From: CAMDMI01 sp044379485
Lineage (GTDB): Bacteria; Bacteroidota; Bacteroidia; Cytophagales; Flexibacteraceae
Length of the DNA: 64,000 nucleotides
Reading direction: 5' to 3'
Assembly: GCA_044379485.1 (NCBI GenBank)
Contig: JBIPOE010000009.1
Location: forward strand, 1-64,000
The translations under genes and the position numbers were made by a program. Below are positions 60,066 through 64,000 of this stretch, in pieces. The notes below the pieces were generated by a model. The model searched no databases. It worked only from the letters and a program-made list of their open reading frames with translations, and was not told the origin of the DNA. The number at the start of each line of letters is the position of its first letter. Position 1 is the first letter of the stretch.

Positions 60066-62999
60066 ATGAAATTTACTTTTAAAATTTCTCCACTACTTCT
60101 ATGCATTTTATTGAATTCAAGCTTTTTAACATTTGCTCAAGACAATAAAAAAATCGTTCTTCAAGGATTCTGGTGGAACTTCAAAAACGACAACTATCCA
60201 CAGGGTTGGGCCAACTATTTAGTTGATTTAACTCCAAGATTAAGAAAAATGGGCATCGATGCCGTTTGGGTACCTGTCAGCATTAAAAATGCAAATCCAA
60301 GGTCCAATGGGTATAGTCCTTTTGATCATTATGATATGGGTGAAAAGTGGCAAAAATCCAATCTAAAGACTCCCTTCGGAGACAAAGATGAATTCCTGAG
60401 AATGGTAGGAATCATGCATAGAAACGGAATAGATGTGGTTCAGGATATTGTATTAAATCACATTGATGGTGCAGGATCTACCACAAGTCAGGGTGCAGTT
60501 GATTCTGCTGCACTTACTTTTTACAAAAATAACAGACCTAACTCAAATTATCAGGATATCGTAGTGGATCCAACCGGAGGAAATAAAAATTTCAGGTATG
60601 TGTCTTATGTAACACCTGCTTCAAATGAGACTAAACCGAATTATCTTGCCAGAAGTGGTCGCTGGCCAAAAAACTGGCAAAATTTTAATCCGGGTCCTGG
60701 AGATAACAGGTTTTCTGGAGATGATTTATCCCGAATAACTTTTGGCCCTGATATTGCTTTTTACCCAAATGCCAAAGGCCTTGCTACAGAGTCTACTTAT
60801 AATCCTCCTCAGGAGGACAATTATATGCGAACCAAAGCCAGAGAATGGATGATTTGGTTTAAAAAACAATCTGGTATTGATGGATATAGATTGGATGCAA
60901 TCAAACATTTTCCTTCAGTTGTGACGGAAGATGTACTTTTTAATGTTCAGACTAATGCCGGATTTGCCAGTGGAACTGATCAAATGCTTGCAATTGGTGA
61001 GTGGGTTGGAGGAAAATCAGAGCTAGATGCATGGGTTGGTGCTGTGCAAAACAGAGCAGGTACTTTCGATTTTGGCTTAAGAGGTTTCTCAAGTGGGCCT
61101 GGTTTGTATGCTATGGTTTATGGTTTTGGGAATTATGATATGTCCAACTTACCTGGTCTCCAGCAAAATAGCAGATACAGAACCGCACCATTTGTAAACA
61201 ACCACGATACCTTCCGCCCAAATGACCCTTCAACTGGCAACATAGGTTTGGATACAGCAGGGAATTATCCTGTAAATGCAAATGGCACCCCTCGAAGATG
61301 GTTTTCCAATTCTGAACTAGCCACCAATATCGACCCTAGGGAGCCTAGATTAACTGCCGCTTATGCCGTAGCATTTAGCGTTGATGGGCATCCCAATGTA
61401 TTTTTTGAAGATTTGTTTGATATAGGAACCAAAGGAAACAGATATACACATTTACCCCAAAGTGATACTGGATTGCCTGTTCGTCAGTCGATTGCAAATA
61501 TTATCAAATGCCACAAAAAGTTTGATTTTAAGTCAGGTGCTTATCGGGTTAGGACTTCTGCTCAGGATAACCCTTTTTTTGATGGAAGTTCCGCTCAGGA
61601 TGTACTTATTATCGAGCGATCAGGAAAAGCAATAATTGCCATTAATGATAACTTCACAACCGATCAGGCAGTTTGGATTGATTGTGATTTTGCAATTGGC
61701 ACTGTTTTAAAAGATTATACCGGAAATTTTCCTAATGTAACGGTAGTTACCCGTCAAAATGGTCCAGGTGGAAGGGTTCGGGTTATTGCTCCGAAATGCA
61801 ATGGAGTAGTTAACAATACCATTAATAAAGGGGTAGCCATTTATGCACCGGCTAGTTTGGAATCTTTTTTCAATCTGCCATTTCCAATTTCTGAAAGAAC
61901 CACTACCCATGAATGGGAATTAGCGGATGATCTTGGGGACAGTGATCCCCGATCCTTAAGACAAGGAGGAGCACTTCCAGCAAATTCAACCGATTTAAGA
62001 TGGGCCGGAAAGGTATATGCACAAGCAGGAAAGACAATTACCTATAAGTTGTTCCCTTCTTTTCCAACCAGGAACTTAACCGTTTATGTTACCAATGAAT
62101 GTGGGGTGGTTTTGGATTCTGTTAAAGGGATAGGCATACTTACAAAAACATTTACTCCGGTTCAAACTGCCTGGTATCAATTCAGGGCAAAAAATTCCTT
62201 GGATACCAACAGGGAGCAAAGAGTTTGGGTAAATGTAACTTATACCGGACCGGACTCTATAAATGCCTTAACTGTAAAATCAAGAATTTTGCCATTTGTG
62301 GAACTAGGACCTGACAGATATGGATGCATAGGCAGCAATGTAAATCTGAACGCTACTTTTGGTCCGGGTCTTAATTATTCATGGCGTGACAGCACTGGTA
62401 CGCAAATCGGAGTCAATCCAAATATCAGTTTGAATAAGGCTGGCAGATATACAGTTACACTTACTGATCCTCAGAACGGTTGTACAACCACAGATCGAAT
62501 CCGAATTATTTCCTTCGAGTCCCCGCCACCAAATAGCCTGACCACAAGAATCGGCGACACTATAAAAGTTGTAAATATTACCCCCGGAGTTGATTATAGC
62601 TGGAGAATTAATGGTGTTACAAATCCAAATGACACATTGCCTTATTTAATTGTACCAGGCAATGCAGTTACCATCAATCTTGTTTCAAGAAATTCTTTTG
62701 GATGTATAAAAGTTACCTCTAACCTTGTTTCTATTTTAAATCTATTGGAAGACGATGGATCTATTAGATTGTATCCAAACCCAGCCAGAGAATTTCTTAC
62801 GATTGAATATGCTGGAAACAAAGGGGCACTGAAAACAACCATTTTAGATCTCAAGGGAGCTATTGTAAGACAGGAAGAAATTTCCAATGGTGAGGCTGTA
62901 ACCAAACAAATAAGCCTAAAGGGTTTAAAACCTGGTTTATATTTGGTTAAAATTCAGAATGGAAATTTGTTCAGAACTGCAAAACTGTCCATTCAATAA
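60066..62999 (+). CDS. Secreted GH13 alpha-amylase with T9SS sorting domain
   Basis: A 977-residue starch-degrading enzyme. After a signal peptide the GH13 barrel shows region I as DIVLNH, region II as GYRLDAIKH with nucleophile Asp277, region III as IGEW with acid Glu312, and region IV as NNHD with Asp381. Following beta domains, including one like Ig/PKD (LGPDRYGCIGSNVNLN), lead to a C-terminal sorting domain (LYPNPAREFLTIEY, GLKPGLYLVKIQNG). PorU and PorV in this window would process it. It has a strong terminator. Confidence 0.93.
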   Translation: MKFTFKISPLLLCILLNSSFLTFAQDNKKIVLQGFWWNFKNDNYPQGWANYLVDLTPRLRKMGIDAVWVPVSIKNANPRSNGYSPFDHYDMGEKWQKSNLKTPFGDKDEFLRMVGIMHRNGIDVVQDIVLNHIDGAGSTTSQGAVDSAALTFYKNNRPNSNYQDIVVDPTGGNKNFRYVSYVTPASNETKPNYLARSGRWPKNWQNFNPGPGDNRFSGDDLSRITFGPDIAFYPNAKGLATESTYNPPQEDNYMRTKAREWMIWFKKQSGIDGYRLDAIKHFPSVVTEDVLFNVQTNAGFASGTDQMLAIGEWVGGKSELDAWVGAVQNRAGTFDFGLRGFSSGPGLYAMVYGFGNYDMSNLPGLQQNSRYRTAPFVNNHDTFRPNDPSTGNIGLDTAGNYPVNANGTPRRWFSNSELATNIDPREPRLTAAYAVAFSVDGHPNVFFEDLFDIGTKGNRYTHLPQSDTGLPVRQSIANIIKCHKKFDFKSGAYRVRTSAQDNPFFDGSSAQDVLIIERSGKAIIAINDNFTTDQAVWIDCDFAIGTVLKDYTGNFPNVTVVTRQNGPGGRVRVIAPKCNGVVNNTINKGVAIYAPASLESFFNLPFPISERTTTHEWELADDLGDSDPRSLRQGGALPANSTDLRWAGKVYAQAGKTITYKLFPSFPTRNLTVYVTNECGVVLDSVKGIGILTKTFTPVQTAWYQFRAKNSLDTNREQRVWVNVTYTGPDSINALTVKSRILPFVELGPDRYGCIGSNVNLNATFGPGLNYSWRDSTGTQIGVNPNISLNKAGRYTVTLTDPQNGCTTTDRIRIISFESPPPNSLTTRIGDTIKVVNITPGVDYSWRINGVTNPNDTLPYLIVPGNAVTINLVSRNSFGCIKVTSNLVSILNLLEDDGSIRLYPNPAREFLTIEYAGNKGALKTTILDLKGAIVRQEEISNGEAVTKQISLKGLKPGLYLVKIQNGNLFRTAKLSIQ

Positions 63000-63046
63000 T
63001 AAATTGAATTTTAGAGCCTTCTGAATATTATAGAGATTTAAAAAAT

Positions 63047-63083
63047 AAAAAAGAGCTGACATTAAAAATGTCAGCTCTTTTTT
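63047..63083 (+). terminator. Terminator of the amylase gene
   Basis: AAAAAAGAGCTGACAT and ATGTCAGCTCTTTTTT form a near-perfect 16-bp stem around a short A-rich loop. Confidence 0.95.
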
Positions 63084-63133
63084 ATTTCGGATACTTTTTA
63101 ACCAAAGGATAACAATTTATGTATCTTCACACC

Positions 63134-63580
63134 ATGAACAATCAACCTAACCACGATTATTATATGAAAAAAGCCATTTCGATGGCAGAACTCGCATATG
63201 AAAATGGGGAGGTTCCGGTTGGTGCAGTTTTGGTTTGTGATGGAAAGGTAATAACCAAAACGCATAACCAAACAGAGCTGCTCCATGATGCAACGGCACA
63301 TGCGGAAATGCTGGCTATTAGTGCTGGTTGTGCAAATTTCAATTCCAAATATTTGAAAGATTGTATTTTATATGTAAGTCTTGAACCTTGCCCCATGTGT
63401 GCTGCTGCCTTGTATTGGACTCAAATTAAAATGATTGTTTGGGGAGCCAGGGATGAAAAAAGAGGCTGTAGTCTATATAATCCTTCATTGTTGCACCCAT
63501 CAACAGAGGTTATTTCTGGATTATTTGAGAAAGAATCAAGTGCACTAATGAAGTCGTTTTTTAAAGAAAAAAGGGACTAA
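63134..63580 (+). CDS. tadA: tRNA-specific adenosine deaminase (nucleoside deaminase)
   Basis: Zinc enzyme that converts A34 to inosine in tRNA-Arg(ACG). The 148 residues show the zinc site TAHAEM (His56) and EPCPMCAAALYW (the two cysteines), with VPVGAVLVCDGKVI before. ATG 63134 (MNNQPNHDYYMKKA) is preferred; another ATG lies five codons upstream. Guanine deaminase-like members are related but the sequence fits TadA. Confidence 0.9.
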   Translation: MNNQPNHDYYMKKAISMAELAYENGEVPVGAVLVCDGKVITKTHNQTELLHDATAHAEMLAISAGCANFNSKYLKDCILYVSLEPCPMCAAALYWTQIKMIVWGARDEKRGCSLYNPSLLHPSTEVISGLFEKESSALMKSFFKEKRD

Positions 63581-63636
63581 ATGAATAAGATTATTGTAAT
63601 CTCCTAATTTCAGTCTTTTTGTCTTTATGCTTTACC

Positions 63637-63644
63637 TATCTTTG
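63637..63644 (+). promoter_or_regulatory. Probable -7 box of purH
   Basis: TATCTTTG followed by CAC is a full match to TAnnTTTG, 35 bases upstream of the purH ATG; a TTTTTG run ends 15 bases further upstream. Confidence 0.6.
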
Positions 63645-63679
63645 CACTTTATTTCGAAGAGTAGTTCGCGACAATTCCA

Positions 63680-64000
63680 ATGATAAAGATCAAAACAGCC
63701 TTATTGTCAACATTTTACAAGGATAGGCTGGATGTGTTAGCAAATGTATTGGGGAAACTTGACGTTGGATTGATATCTACTGGAGGCACTTTGGAATTTT
63801 TGAAAAATCTTGGATTGGAAGTCAAACCTGTTGAAGATCTGACCGATTTTCCGGAGATGCTGGGTGGTAGAGTAAAAACGCTTCACCCAAAGGTATTTGG
63901 TGGGATTTTAAATCGGAGGCATATCGCTGAGGATCAGGTTCAGATTGCTGAATTTGATATTCCTTCAATTGATTTGGTTGTGGTAAACCTATATCCATTT
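63680..64000 (+). CDS. purH: Bifunctional AICAR transformylase/IMP cyclohydrolase, 5' part
   Basis: Last two steps of IMP synthesis. Only the first 107 codons are in the window, which ends inside the gene. The N-terminal IMP cyclohydrolase domain shows ALLSTFYKDRLDVLA, LISTGGTLEFLKNLG, EMLGGRVKTLHPKVFGGIL and LVVVNLYPF, which are diagnostic for PurH. The ATG 63680 follows the promoter box directly. Confidence 0.96.
   Translation, partial: MIKIKTALLSTFYKDRLDVLANVLGKLDVGLISTGGTLEFLKNLGLEVKPVEDLTDFPEMLGGRVKTLHPKVFGGILNRRHIAEDQVQIAEFDIPSIDLVVVNLYPF

Noticed and set aside
1..64000. CRISPR array, prophage, integrase or rRNA operon
   Set aside because: No regular spacer-repeat array, phage structural gene, integrase or rRNA sequence was found on either strand.

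Overview
This window is chromosomal DNA from a low-GC member of the Bacteroidota, probably a Cytophagia-like lineage (inference; no rRNA gene is present). The evidence is repeated Bacteroidota-type promoters (a TAnnTTTG box near -7), PorU/PorV of the type IX secretion system (T9SS), proteins with T9SS C-terminal sorting domains, and the rpmG-DUF4295-ftsY and mutY/HU/rng gene neighbourhoods. Most of the window is housekeeping. I see no prophage, CRISPR array, plasmid origin or intact insertion sequence.

Layout. 0-10.4 kb: uvrD-type helicase, rpmE2, a broken small membrane gene, menC, a C-terminal processing protease, rnpA, a Wza-like export lipoprotein, an ALDH7-type aldehyde dehydrogenase, an orphan N-terminal half of transketolase, and tRNA-Phe. 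10.5-24.3 kb: a membrane Fe-S protein, lysS, a GC-rich repeat unit, aroA, the run pssA-purS-porU-porV, a LolC/E-like permease, and a PhoR/PhoB-like two-component pair. 24.3-36.1 kb: TlpA-like thioredoxin, DUF3108 protein, histone-deacetylase fold protein, ssb and mutY; then HU, a TPR protein, an unusually basic 29-residue peptide and RNase G; thiolase; and the ftsY/DUF4295/rpmG cluster. 36.2-49.2 kb: radC, DUF1684, M42-like peptidase, FkbM methyltransferase, LD-carboxypeptidase, CocE-type hydrolase, DedA, a lipoprotein paired with a 1005-residue ABC fusion, SCO, and a surface lipoprotein. 49.2-64 kb: TerC, acetyl-CoA synthetase, an MFS transporter with a small partner, a structured MITE-like element next to two broken genes (PadR regulator and membrane protein), pabB, an MBL hydrolase, an NAD(P)-binding protein, a GDSL hydrolase, a secreted sorting-domain protein divergent from a T9SS alpha-amylase, tadA, and the start of purH.

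Functional links. PorU and PorV process and anchor T9SS cargo, and two cargo-like proteins (59.0-63.0 kb) lie in the window, one a GH13 amylase. The best candidates for something not well described are the lipoprotein/ABC-fusion pair at 43.3-47.2 kb, the 29-residue basic peptide at 30971-31060, and the inverted-repeat element at 54.3-54.5 kb beside a decayed regulator/membrane-protein pair. Several short genes look damaged by single-base losses or internal stops; these could be real decay or assembly errors.
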